DNA of 64,000 bases from positions 682,001-746,000 of the forward strand of contig CAWIHZ010000005.1 in the NCBI GenBank assembly GCA_963835955.1, given 5' to 3'. The notes under the pieces were generated by a model. That model ran no database searches, was not told the DNA's origin, and was given only the letters and a program-made list of their open reading frames with translations. The DNA comes from Roseiarcus sp963835955. GTDB taxonomy: Bacteria > Pseudomonadota > Alphaproteobacteria > Rhizobiales > Beijerinckiaceae. Positions 35,415 through 45,050 of this stretch are shown in pieces. Both the position numbers and the translations under genes were made by a program. How positions within the stretch are numbered: the first letter of the stretch is position 1; every line of letters starts with the position of its first letter.

Positions 35415-35786
35415 TCAAAGCGTGTCTTCGATGCGCCGCCTCAACTCGGCGAGCTTCATCGCAATCGTCTCGGCGACACCGTCAAGATTTCGATAGACGT
35501 CGTCATTGGTAAATCGCAAAACGATGAAGCCGTCTTCCGCCAATGCTTAAGTCCGCCTGACATCCCGCGCGACCTCTTCGTCGGTCGAGTGGGTTGCGCC
35601 GTCGACCTCGACGACAAGTCGCGCCTCGAGGCAGGCGAAGTCAGCGATAAAACCGCGCAGAATTACCTGCCGCCGAAAACGGAATCCGCCGACCTGCTTC
35701 CGCCGCAGCACCTGCCAAAGTCGGCGCTCGGCGCTTGTAGCGTTCCGCCGCAAGGAGCGGGCGGCCGGCGCCAATGCTCTGGCCAA
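35415..35786 (-). pseudogene. DUF559 (Vsr-like endonuclease fold) gene with one in-frame stop
   Basis: The translation gives ARSLRRNATSAERRLWQVL, then FRFRRQVILRGFIADFACLE and LVVEVDGATHSTDEEVARD, which is the DUF559 core with its Vsr-like acidic residues. A TAA at 35547-35549 interrupts the frame after VRRT. The same frame then continues as ALAEDGFIVLRFTNDDVYRN to the proper end at 35415, so a single nonsense mutation has inactivated the gene. Possible starts are TTG 35786 or 35774; the frame also runs through the right inverted repeat. DUF559 proteins are widespread, poorly characterised relatives of the mismatch endonuclease Vsr. Confidence 0.85.
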
Positions 35787-35787
35787 A

Positions 35788-35830
35788 GCGCGACCCCCCA
35801 CCCTGTCCCGCCCCCACAAGAGGGGGCGGG
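35788..35830. repeat. Right terminal inverted repeat of the DUF559 element
   Basis: A 43-bp partner of the left repeat in inverted orientation, beginning GCGCGACCCCCCACCC and ending in the hairpin half AGGGGGCGGG. It lies 8 bp from the identical ligB 3'-end repeat. Confidence 0.75.
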
Positions 35831-35838
35831 AACGCTGC

Positions 35839-35902
35839 CCGCCATCACCCGAACCGGAAGGCCGAGATCATCTTGCCGCCGATCTTGTCGTTGAAGTCGC
35901 GC
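35839..35902. repeat. 64-bp direct repeat at the 3' end of the intact ligB-type gene
   Basis: Identical over 64 bp to 35275-35338 and in the same orientation. It begins six bases beyond the stop codon of the intact gene and covers its last 18 codons and stop. Together the two copies flank the DUF559 element. Confidence 0.9.
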
Positions 35903-36654
35903 GTCCCTTTGCTGTCGCCCGCGGCGCCGGCGACCACCATCAGCGGCAGAAGATGCTCCTCGCGCGGATGGCAGGCGCGCGCGAACGGCGCCTTGTCCCA
36001 GGCCGCAAGCCGCGCTTCGCGCTCTTCCCGCGGCGCCTTGGCGGTTTCGTCGAGCCAGGCGTCGAAGCCGGCGGAAGCCTTCGTGTCGCCGTCCCGGAAA
36101 TGGCTGAGGTCGTGAAAGCTCATGCCGCTGCCGACGATCGCGATCCCCTGATCGCGCAGCGGCTCGAGCGCCTTGCCGAGCTTGATGTGGAACGCCGGAT
36201 CGAGATCGCGGCGCAGCGACAGCATCACGACCGGGATTTCGGCCTTCGGATCGACGATCAGGAACGGCACAAAGACGCCATGGTCGAAGCCGCGCTCGGC
36301 GTCGGTCGCAACCGGCAGACCGGCCGCCTCGATCAGCCGCTTGACCTCTGCGGCGACGTCAGGCGCGCCCGGCGCGGGGTAGCTCAGCTTATAGGTGTGC
36401 TCGGGAAACCCGTAATAGTCGTACAGCATGCCCGGGTGCGGATTGACGCTGACGGTCGGCTCAGGCGCTTCCCAATGGGCGGTGACCACAAGAAACGCCT
36501 TCGGCCGCTCGGGCAGCGAGGCGAGGAGGCCCGAAAGATAGTCGCGCAAGCCATCCCACGCGTGCGGGCCGAATGGCGGCGGAAACTCGATCCAGAAGCA
36601 GGGGCCCCCGCCGTGAGGGACGAAGATCGCGGGCTGACGGGAAGCGGACATCAA
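35845..36654 (-). CDS. LigB/DODA-type extradiol ring-cleavage dioxygenase
   Basis: A 269-residue class III extradiol dioxygenase of the 4,5-DOPA dioxygenase (YgiD/ZupT-linked) type. The metal-binding His residues appear in FVPHGGGPCFW near residue 13, VVTAHWEAPEP near 58, GFDHGVFVPF near 123 and SGMSFHDLSHF near 178. ATG 36651 (MSASRQPAIF) may be the true start, one codon in. The 3' terminal codons are duplicated downstream, beyond a DUF559 element, yet this copy retains a normal C-terminus (KIGGKMISAFRFG). It probably acts on a catechol-type or DOPA-like substrate in the cytoplasm. Confidence 0.92.
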   Translation of the reverse strand: MMSASRQPAIFVPHGGGPCFWIEFPPPFGPHAWDGLRDYLSGLLASLPERPKAFLVVTAHWEAPEPTVSVNPHPGMLYDYYGFPEHTYKLSYPAPGAPDVAAEVKRLIEAAGLPVATDAERGFDHGVFVPFLIVDPKAEIPVVMLSLRRDLDPAFHIKLGKALEPLRDQGIAIVGSGMSFHDLSHFRDGDTKASAGFDAWLDETAKAPREEREARLAAWDKAPFARACHPREEHLLPLMVVAGAAGDSKGTRDFNDKIGGKMISAFRFG

Positions 36655-36741
36655 GACCTCGGATGTATGGCGCGTTCGCGACCTAGTTAAGCTGCGCGCC
36701 GCCGGTCGGCAATGCCCGCGGCTTCTCGAATCGGGCGCCCG

Positions 36742-37485
36742 TCACGCCGCGTCGTGGAAGATGATCCCGAGGGTCAGGCGCTCGCCGCTTCGGATCCGGC
36801 TGACGCCATGACGCAGATTGACCCGATAGCCGCCCCGGGCGCCCCGCACCGGCCGCTCGCGGACAGCGAAAATGACGCCGTCGCCTTGGGCTAGCGGCAC
36901 GACCTCGGCCCGCGACTGCATGCGCGGCCGCTGCTCGGTCAGGACGAACTCGCCGCCGGCAAAGTCGCGTCCCGGTTCGGAGAGCAGGATCGCGACCTGA
37001 AGCGGGAACAGGTGTTCGCCGTAGACGTCCTGATGCAGGCAATTGTAGTCGCCTTCGCGATAGCGCAGCAGCAGCGGCGTCGGCTTGGTCTGACCCGCGG
37101 AGCGGCAGCGGGCGCGAAAGGCCTCGTGCTCGGCGGGATAGCGCGCGCCGACGCCCATCATGGCGTTCCAGCGATCGCCGATCGGGGCGAGCCGCCGGTA
37201 GAGATCGCGGCGCAATTCGACGATGAGATCGGGCAGCGGTTCGGCGAAATATTTATACTCGCCGCGCCCGAATCCGTGGCGCGCCATCACGATCGTGGAC
37301 CGGAAACGCCCGCCGTCCGCGTACATCGCCTCAACGTCGCCGCACACGCTCGGCGAGAGCAGCCGTGGCGCGACCGCGCAGCCGAACGCGTCGAGTTCGC
37401 CCTCGAGAGCGCCCCAGTCCAGCCGGTCGATCGCGGCGCTCGCGCCAACCGGCGGAGCGCCCTTTTGCGCGGCCGGGACCAGCAT
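36742..37485 (-). CDS. 2OG-Fe(II) oxygenase coupled to ada
   Basis: A 247-residue 2-oxoglutarate/Fe(II) oxygenase-like protein. H-x-D ligands are in NCLHQDVYGEHLFPLQ near residue 150, the distal His in LRHGVSRIRSG near 228 and the following Arg should bind 2OG; GGEFVLTEQRPR lies in between. The family (COG3826) is regularly encoded directly after ada in alphaproteobacteria. Here its ATG overlaps the ada stop as TGATG, so the two are translationally coupled. That link makes a role in alkylation damage repair, by analogy with AlkB, plausible but unproven. It is not a close AlkB sequence. Confidence 0.8.
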   Translation of the reverse strand: MLVPAAQKGAPPVGASAAIDRLDWGALEGELDAFGCAVAPRLLSPSVCGDVEAMYADGGRFRSTIVMARHGFGRGEYKYFAEPLPDLIVELRRDLYRRLAPIGDRWNAMMGVGARYPAEHEAFRARCRSAGQTKPTPLLLRYREGDYNCLHQDVYGEHLFPLQVAILLSEPGRDFAGGEFVLTEQRPRMQSRAEVVPLAQGDGVIFAVRERPVRGARGGYRVNLRHGVSRIRSGERLTLGIIFHDAA

Positions 37486-38600
37486 CAGGCGGCCTCCCGG
37501 CCTAGCAACGTCCGCTTGCGCTCGACGCCCCAGCGGTAGCCGGAGATGTCACCGTCGGTCCGCACGACCCGATGGCAGGGGATTGCGACAGCGAGCGGAT
37601 TGGCGGCGCAGGCCTGAGCGACCGCGCGCACGGCCTTCGGCCGGCCGACCGCCTTGGCGATCTCCGCGTAGGTCGTCGTCTTCCCGGGCGGGATGGCGCG
37701 GAGCGCCTGCCAGACCTGCTGCTGGAACGCCGTGCCCCGAATGTCGAACGGCAAGTCGAGACGCCGGCCGGGCGCCTCGACGAGGCCGACGACCGCCGCG
37801 ACCGTCCGCTCGAACTTGTGGTCGCCGCCGATAAAGTCCGCGCGCGGGAAGCGGTCCTGCAGCGCCCGGGCCAGCGCTTGCGGGTCGTCGCCGAGCATGA
37901 TGGCGCAGACGCCCTTTTGGGTCGCCGCGACCAAGACGGCGCCGAGCGAGCTCTGGCCGACCGCGAAGCGAATGGTTTCGCCCTCGCCGCCGCGCCGGAC
38001 CGCGGTCGGGGTCATGCCGAGGCGCGACGCCGCGGTCTCGTAGAAGCGGCTCGAAGAGTTGAACCCGGCGTCATAGATCGCCTCGGTGACGGTCGCGGCC
38101 CTGGCGAGCCCCTCGGCGGCGCGGCGCGCCCGCATCTGCGCGGCGAAGGCCTTCGGCGTTACGCCGGCGACTTTTTTGAAGATGCGATGGAAGTGGAACG
38201 GGCTTAAGCCCGCGCTCGCGGCGAGGTCGGCGAGCGAGGGCGCCTCCTCGGCCGCCGCGATCTTTTCGCAGGCGCGCTTGACCGCCTCGAGCTGGGGGTC
38301 GGGCGCGCTCAGCCGGTCGGGCCGGCAGCGCTTGCAGGCGCGAAAACCCGCCCGCTCCGCCGCCTCGGCGCTCGGATAAAAGGAGACGTTCTCGCGCCTG
38401 GCCGGCCGCGACGCGCAGCTCGGCCGGCAATAGACGCCGGTGGTCTTGACCGCGACGAAGAACGCGCCGTCGTAAGAAGGGTCGCGGCGGCGGACGGCGT
38501 CCCACCAGCGCTCTTCGTCGCGGGCGGGCGCGCTCGGGGCGGCATGGCGCGTTTCGGTCATGGGCATAGACATAGGGATCGCTCCGGGGTTTGTCTTCAA
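37485..38600 (-). CDS. ada: Bifunctional Ada: transcriptional activator / O6-alkylguanine-DNA alkyltransferase
   Basis: A 371-residue Ada protein. The N-terminal Ada domain has the four-Cys zinc site and methyl-acceptor Cys (TTGVYCRPSCASRPA near residue 55, RACKRCRPDR near 90). A central AraC-type HTH follows (LSPFHFHRIFKKVAGVTPKA near 135). The alkyltransferase domain ends with the catalytic NPLAVAIPCHRVVRTDG near 335. It repairs O6-alkylguanine and methyl phosphotriesters and, once methylated, should activate its own operon. The 2OG oxygenase downstream overlaps by one base. Starts at 38600 or a few codons in (MSMPMTE) are equally open. Confidence 0.95.
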   Translation of the reverse strand: MKTNPGAIPMSMPMTETRHAAPSAPARDEERWWDAVRRRDPSYDGAFFVAVKTTGVYCRPSCASRPARRENVSFYPSAEAAERAGFRACKRCRPDRLSAPDPQLEAVKRACEKIAAAEEAPSLADLAASAGLSPFHFHRIFKKVAGVTPKAFAAQMRARRAAEGLARAATVTEAIYDAGFNSSSRFYETAASRLGMTPTAVRRGGEGETIRFAVGQSSLGAVLVAATQKGVCAIMLGDDPQALARALQDRFPRADFIGGDHKFERTVAAVVGLVEAPGRRLDLPFDIRGTAFQQQVWQALRAIPPGKTTTYAEIAKAVGRPKAVRAVAQACAANPLAVAIPCHRVVRTDGDISGYRWGVERKRTLLGREAA

Positions 38601-38749
38601 GGTTCCCCTGTCCTACGCTAATCTTTGGGCTGCCGAACTCCGCTCCTTGCTGTCTAATTTCTCCATGATGGAAGTTTGAGCGGAAGGCGCGGGCTGCTTC
38701 TCACAATGCCCGGCCGGTTCGAGCCGCCGCCAAAAAACCATCCGCCCCT

Positions 38750-39123
38750 TCAATCTTGGCTCTCCTCCCGAACGGGGGAGGAGAAAGCGGGCGAGCGTAA
38801 CGTCGATGACGGAAGCGCCTCACGAGGGCCCATGACCCGAACAAGCCGAAGCGGAGCTCTGACGCCCCGCAACATTGCCGTTTCTTCGATCTGGGTCCGA
38901 TCCGCGAGCGCCGCTGAGGTTTCGGCGTCTCGCGCCACGGCCTCCGACACGATCACCTCGCCGCCGCGACACTGATGTTCGAGGCGCGCCGCAATATTCA
39001 CGGTGGCGCCGAAGTAGTCGAGCACGTCGCCGGTCGTGACTGCGATGCACGGTCCGGCATGAAGTCCGAGCTTCAACACGATGGGCGTTGCGCTCGCGCC
39101 TCCGCCTCGGGCGGAGTTGAAGC
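38750..39123 (-). pseudogene. C-terminal fragment of a class III adenylate/guanylate cyclase
   Basis: Only the last part of a class III cyclase catalytic domain remains: PIVLKLGLHAGPCIAV, then DYFGATVNIAARLEHQC and GGEVIVSEAVARD with a normal end region. The 5' side is cut where a lysE 3'-end fragment begins (about 39124). The C-terminus runs into a GAGG-rich repeat (SSPVREESQD) before its stop. Without the N-terminal half of the catalytic fold the product cannot be an active cyclase. This marks a rearrangement breakpoint. Confidence 0.7.
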
Positions 39124-39312
39124 TTGCGCCGACCTCCGCATCGCCCCGCCCGCGGCGTCGGCGATCGAGCGGGCGCCGAACAGGATGAAGATCACGTCAA
39201 TGAGCCGCGTCATCGCGACGCCGTGGGTCAGGAAGAAATTCCGCACCGCCGGCAGGCCGGCGGCGAAGATCAAGGTTGCGCCCGCAAGCAGAAATCCGGC
39301 GGAGGCGGCGGC
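39124..39312 (-). pseudogene. Diverged 3'-end fragment of a lysE-type gene (copy L3)
   Basis: About 62 codons homologous to the end of the intact lysE gene at 41630-42268. The translation gives SAGFLLAGATLIFAAGLPAV, RNFFLTHGVAMTRLIDVIF and FGARSIADAAGGAMRRSA. Identity to the intact gene is roughly 85% by eye. The lysE stop codon has become CAA, and homology ends at that position, where the cyclase fragment starts. The 5' part of lysE is missing. Confidence 0.75.
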
Positions 39313-39387
39313 CGATCCTCCGGGCCGCACTGAAGGATTTCCACGCCAGGCTGAAGGAATTCCAAGCCCGCCTGAGCGCGTCGCGCC

Positions 39388-40542
39388 TCATCTCCCGCGC
39401 AAGTCATCCGGCCTGGCGTCGGTCAGGGATCGCCGGAAAGCGCCTGCGTGCTTCGGCTTGGCGCCGATAAGCGCCAAGACGATCGGCGGCAGGGTCAAGG
39501 GTTTGCGAAAGCAGACGAACTTGAACGCGCAGCCATGCGCATGGCGTCTCGCCCGACGGCTGCGCGCGGAGGCGGCGCTGTGCGTCCTGCTCGCAAGCAC
39601 GGCCGCTCGCCGCTTTGGGCCCGAGGCTGAACCGGCCTTTACCGAAGGACTTGGGAGCGCAGCGCGCTGGTCGGGAGCTGCGTAGCCTAAGTCATTCGTG
39701 AGACCCAGGGGCTGGGGTCGCAAATTCCCGCAGCCCAATTCTTTCGCGAAGCGCTGAGCCTCATCGCTCGTGGCGCTGCCGCGTAGCCGCTCCAGATGGT
39801 CCCCTTCGCGATTGCAGATTTCGTCTGGCGTAAGAGCCGCTACCTCCGTCTGCGGGGAAGGCGAAGGCGAACCCGCGCCCCCACTCTCAAGCTTCGCGCC
39901 GGCGGACGCGCCATTCGAGACCTCCGCGGCGGGCGGCGCGGGCGCCTTTCCGGGGGCAAGCGACTTCTCGACCTGGGTCTGCCGTGAAGGCGGGGGCGAG
40001 CCCGCCCCCTCGCTCCCATCCTTCGCGCCGGTCGACGCGCCATTCGAGACCTCCGCGGCGGGCGGCGCGGGCGCCTTCGCGGCGGCAAGCGACTTCTCGA
40101 CCTGCGTCTGCCGGGAAGCAGGGGGCGAACCCACGCCCTCGCTCTCTAGCTTCGCCCCGGCGGACGCGCCATTCGAGACCTCCGCGGCGGACGGCGCGGA
40201 AACCTTCCCGGGGGCAAGCAATTTCTCGACCTCCGCCCTCGCGGATTGGGCATAGACGCCGCCCCCATGGGCAGCGAGGAAGGTGCGCCACCCCTCGAGC
40301 GACCCGATCCGTTGGGCGATCCGATAGTCGAGTTCCTCGTCGACAAGCGCTGCGGCCGCCGAATCGACGGGAGCAAAGGCCGCTTTTGGCTTTGCCGACG
40401 CCAGGGCATCTTTGATGGCGACGCTGATCTCATCAATCCATTTGAGCCTGGCGACATTTTCAAGGTTCAGTTGCCCACGAACGTAAAGGCCGACCGCAAG
40501 CGCCAACGCCAGAGCGATCGCGAATCTGAAAAGCGCCTTCAT
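39388..40542 (-). CDS. Membrane-anchored hypothetical protein with three 43-residue repeats
   Basis: A 384-residue protein of unknown function. An N-terminal hydrophobic helix (ALFRFAIALALALAVGLYV) anchors or exports it. Residues about 65-105 resemble the TPR-like module seen in bacterial caspase-like and envelope proteins (DEELDYRIAQRIGSLEGW). Three tandem Pro/Ala/Gly-rich repeats of 43 residues follow. A Cys-containing block (ICNREGDHLERLRGS, then FAKELGCGNLRPQ) is typical of rhizobial hypothetical proteins. The basic C-terminal 80 residues look less ordered. The gene lies between two lysE 3'-end fragments, suggesting it arrived as cargo. Confidence 0.65.
   Translation of the reverse strand: MKALFRFAIALALALAVGLYVRGQLNLENVARLKWIDEISVAIKDALASAKPKAAFAPVDSAAAALVDEELDYRIAQRIGSLEGWRTFLAAHGGGVYAQSARAEVEKLLAPGKVSAPSAAEVSNGASAGAKLESEGVGSPPASRQTQVEKSLAAAKAPAPPAAEVSNGASTGAKDGSEGAGSPPPSRQTQVEKSLAPGKAPAPPAAEVSNGASAGAKLESGGAGSPSPSPQTEVAALTPDEICNREGDHLERLRGSATSDEAQRFAKELGCGNLRPQPLGLTNDLGYAAPDQRAALPSPSVKAGSASGPKRRAAVLASRTHSAASARSRRARRHAHGCAFKFVCFRKPLTLPPIVLALIGAKPKHAGAFRRSLTDARPDDLRGR
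39843..40229. repeat. Three tandem 129-bp repeats inside a coding sequence
   Basis: Units start at 39843, 39972 and 40101 with an exact 129-bp period (43 codons, so the frame is kept). A common internal block is GCCATTCGAGACCTCCGCGG. The number of units is likely to vary between strains through slippage or recombination. Confidence 0.92.
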
Positions 40543-40744
40543 GGGACCGCCTCGCCCAGCCCCCCGTCCGAACCTTCGGCCTCTCGCGGACGTGGCTAGG
40601 GCTTCGCCTCTAGCCCGGGGAAAACGATCCTTTCACGCCTGCCTGCCGCGCGTCAATTCAGGTCTCGCGCAGTTTCCGCCAAAGCGCCATGCCGAGGCAG
40701 ACCGGATTGCGGACGATTTTGACCGCCGGCGCGCCCTTCAGACC

Positions 40745-40885
40745 TCACGCCGTCCTTTTCATCGCGCTCCCCGTCGCGTCGGCGATCGAGCGGGCGCCGA
40801 ACAGGATGAAGATCACGCCGACAATCCGCGTCACCGCGACCCCGTGGGTGAGGAAGAACCGCCGCACCGCCGGCAGGCCGGCGGC
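40745..40885 (-). pseudogene. 141-bp copy of the lysE 3' end (copy L2)
   Basis: Identical to 41630-41770 except for one base (40793 G versus 41678 T), at a constant offset of 885 bp. It starts exactly at the stop codon (TCA on the plus strand) and covers the last 46 codons plus stop (GLPAVRRFFLTHGVAVTRIV, ending AMKRTA). It has no start and no 5' part. It bounds the VapBC cassette on the side away from the intact lysE gene. Confidence 0.9.
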
Positions 40886-40904
40886 TCGTCTTGAGGGATC
40901 GGTT

Positions 40905-41324
40905 TCACTCCGTCCAAGGATTGACCGTCTTGACGCCGGCCGCGCGGAAGGGGTCTTCATCGCGGGTCGCGACTACGAGCCCGTTCGCCGCGGCGATTGC
41001 GGCGATCTGCCCGTCGGCCAGCGAGATCGGGGAGCCCCGGGCGCGCGCGGCGCTCATAAGCGTCGCATAGGCCCGGGCCGCAGCGAGATCGAAGGACAGA
41101 ATGCGGCGCTCGAAAAGGCGCTCAACAGCGCTCTCGAACGCATCTGCGAGCCGGCTGCGGCGCTTGCCAGCCGGAATGGCCGCGACGCCGAACAGGATTT
41201 CTGCGACGCTGACGGTCGAGATGAACAGGGTCTCGGCCCTCTGCCGGTCGAGCCACGCGACAACTCGCGGTTCGCCCTGCGCCCGCATGGGCTCGGACAG
41301 GACATTCGTATCGACGAGAATCAC
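40905..41324 (-). CDS. vapC: VapC/FitB-type PIN-domain toxin
   Basis: A 139-residue PIN-domain ribonuclease. The catalytic acidic residues are all visible: MILVDTNVLSE (Asp5), VSVAEILFGV (Glu43), ISLADGQIAAIAAANG (Asp104) and VATRDEDPF (Asp122). The protein ends in VKTVNPW, typical of the FitB-like branch. It overlaps the antitoxin gene by four bases (ATGA), the usual toxin-antitoxin coupling. It would cleave tRNA or rRNA when released from its antitoxin. It is bracketed by 141-bp copies of the lysE 3' end. Confidence 0.93.
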   Translation of the reverse strand: MILVDTNVLSEPMRAQGEPRVVAWLDRQRAETLFISTVSVAEILFGVAAIPAGKRRSRLADAFESAVERLFERRILSFDLAAARAYATLMSAARARGSPISLADGQIAAIAAANGLVVATRDEDPFRAAGVKTVNPWTE

Positions 41325-41560
41325 TCGAACCGCATCGGGCGGGCGGGGCTGCGGTCGCGCTCGATTGTGAGGTCGAGCCCGCGAAGGCGACTCCCCAGCG
41401 CCTTGAGCGCCGTTCCTACGCCGGCTTTCTCCTCCGCATTCACCGCAGCGTCCAATATCGCTCGAATTTCCGCCTCCGTCGAGCGCCCGTGGTCCCGCGC
41501 GCGCGCTTTGAGCGCGCGGTGCGTTTCGGGCGAGAGCTTGCGGACGGTGACGGCGGGCAT
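41321..41560 (-). CDS. vapB: VapB/FitA-type ribbon-helix-helix antitoxin
   Basis: A 79-residue antitoxin. The N-terminal ribbon-helix-helix (VTVRKLSPETHRALKARARD, then GRSTEAEIRAILDAAV) binds DNA and the C-terminal tail (LRGLDLTIERDRSPARPMRF) should wrap the VapC toxin. The gene precedes vapC with an ATGA overlap. Two palindromes immediately upstream are probable self-operators. Length and layout match FitA-like proteins. Confidence 0.92.
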   Translation of the reverse strand: MPAVTVRKLSPETHRALKARARDHGRSTEAEIRAILDAAVNAEEKAGVGTALKALGSRLRGLDLTIERDRSPARPMRFE

Positions 41561-41573
41561 GAACTACCTTACT

Positions 41574-41602
41574 CTGATATCAGTATGCTATCGATGATAT
41601 CG
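41574..41602. promoter_or_regulatory. Probable VapBC operator palindromes
   Basis: A perfect palindrome CTGATATCAG (41574-41583) and a second dyad CGATGATATCG (41592-41602) lie 14-42 bp upstream of the vapB start, in the only AT-rich stretch of the cassette. Autorepression by the VapBC complex is expected. Confidence 0.6.
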
Positions 41603-41629
41603 TCGGCCGGGCTGCAGGACAAGCCGGTT

Positions 41630-42268
41630 TCACGCCGTCCTTTTCATCGCGCTCCCCGTCGCGTCGGCGATCGAGCGTGCGCCGAACAGGATGAAGATCA
41701 CGCCGACAATCCGCGTCACCGCGACCCCGTGGGTGAGGAAGAACCGCCGCACCGCCGGCAGGCCGGCGGCGAAGATCAGGACCGCGTCCGCCAGCAGAAA
41801 TCCGGCGAAGGCGGCGGCGAACATCTGCGGCGCGTCGGCGGCGCGGAGCGCGCCGATATAGGGCGCGACGATCGCGGAAAACATCGCGAGCGCGACCGGA
41901 TAGGATTTCGGATTGGTGAGTCCGAAGGCCATGCCGGTCGCAAGCGGCCTCTGCGCGCCGATCGTCTTCGGGGGCGCGCCCTTCCGGGTCATGACCGCCC
42001 GAACGCCGAGATAGACGAGGTAAAGCCCGCAGCCGAAGCCGAGCAGCTCGAACAAAGTCGGGCCGATCCGGTTGGCGCCGACGATCGCCGCGACCGCCAG
42101 CGCGCCCCAGGTCACGTCGCCGACCAGATGGCCGCAGATGAAATACGCGCCGGATGCGCGCCCGCGCGAGGCGGCCAAGGCGAAGAGGGCGAGGAACGCC
42201 GGCCCGGGCGTGACGACATAGAGAAAGGCGGCGATCAGGGTGGCGGCGAGGATCTGCGGATTGGTCAT
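41630..42268 (-). CDS. LysE/RhtB-family amino-acid exporter
   Basis: A 212-residue inner-membrane exporter with the family N-terminus (MTNPQILAATLIAAFLYVVT followed by PGPAF) and six hydrophobic segments (GHLVGDVTWGALAVAAIVGA, LLGFGCGLYLVYLGVRAVM, then FAAAFAGFLLADAVLIFAAG). ATG 42268 gives the canonical start; 15 further codons are open upstream. The gene is intact, but its last 46 codons plus stop are repeated at 40745 and, diverged, at 39124. It abuts mutS (22 bp gap) on the same strand. The substrate is unknown. Confidence 0.9.
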   Translation of the reverse strand: MTNPQILAATLIAAFLYVVTPGPAFLALFALAASRGRASGAYFICGHLVGDVTWGALAVAAIVGANRIGPTLFELLGFGCGLYLVYLGVRAVMTRKGAPPKTIGAQRPLATGMAFGLTNPKSYPVALAMFSAIVAPYIGALRAADAPQMFAAAFAGFLLADAVLIFAAGLPAVRRFFLTHGVAVTRIVGVIFILFGARSIADATGSAMKRTA

Positions 42269-42290
42269 GCCATGTCCATGTTCGAGCGAT

Positions 42291-44984
<2,694 letters not shown>

Positions 44985-45050
44985 ATCCCCGAGGTTAGCA
45001 AATCGCCGCGTTGAGCGCAGGGCCGCCGACGGTCCTATCCACCGTCTCGC

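Larger units (their letters stand above)
35366..35830. mobile_element. 465-bp TIR-bounded element carrying a DUF559 nuclease gene
   Basis: Imperfect terminal inverted repeats of about 42 bp bound the segment (35366-35407 and 35788-35830). Each contains its own hairpin of the CCCGCCCCC...GGGGGCGGG type and ends inward with GGGGGGTCGCGC. Between them lies only a DUF559-type gene. Outside lie copies of the ligB 3' end. There is no transposase. I know of no described family with this layout, so the assignment as a mobile element is inference from architecture. Confidence 0.6.

Noticed and set aside
39843..40229. Possible CRISPR-like array
   Set aside because: The units are contiguous 129-bp in-frame repeats without spacers and no cas genes are present.
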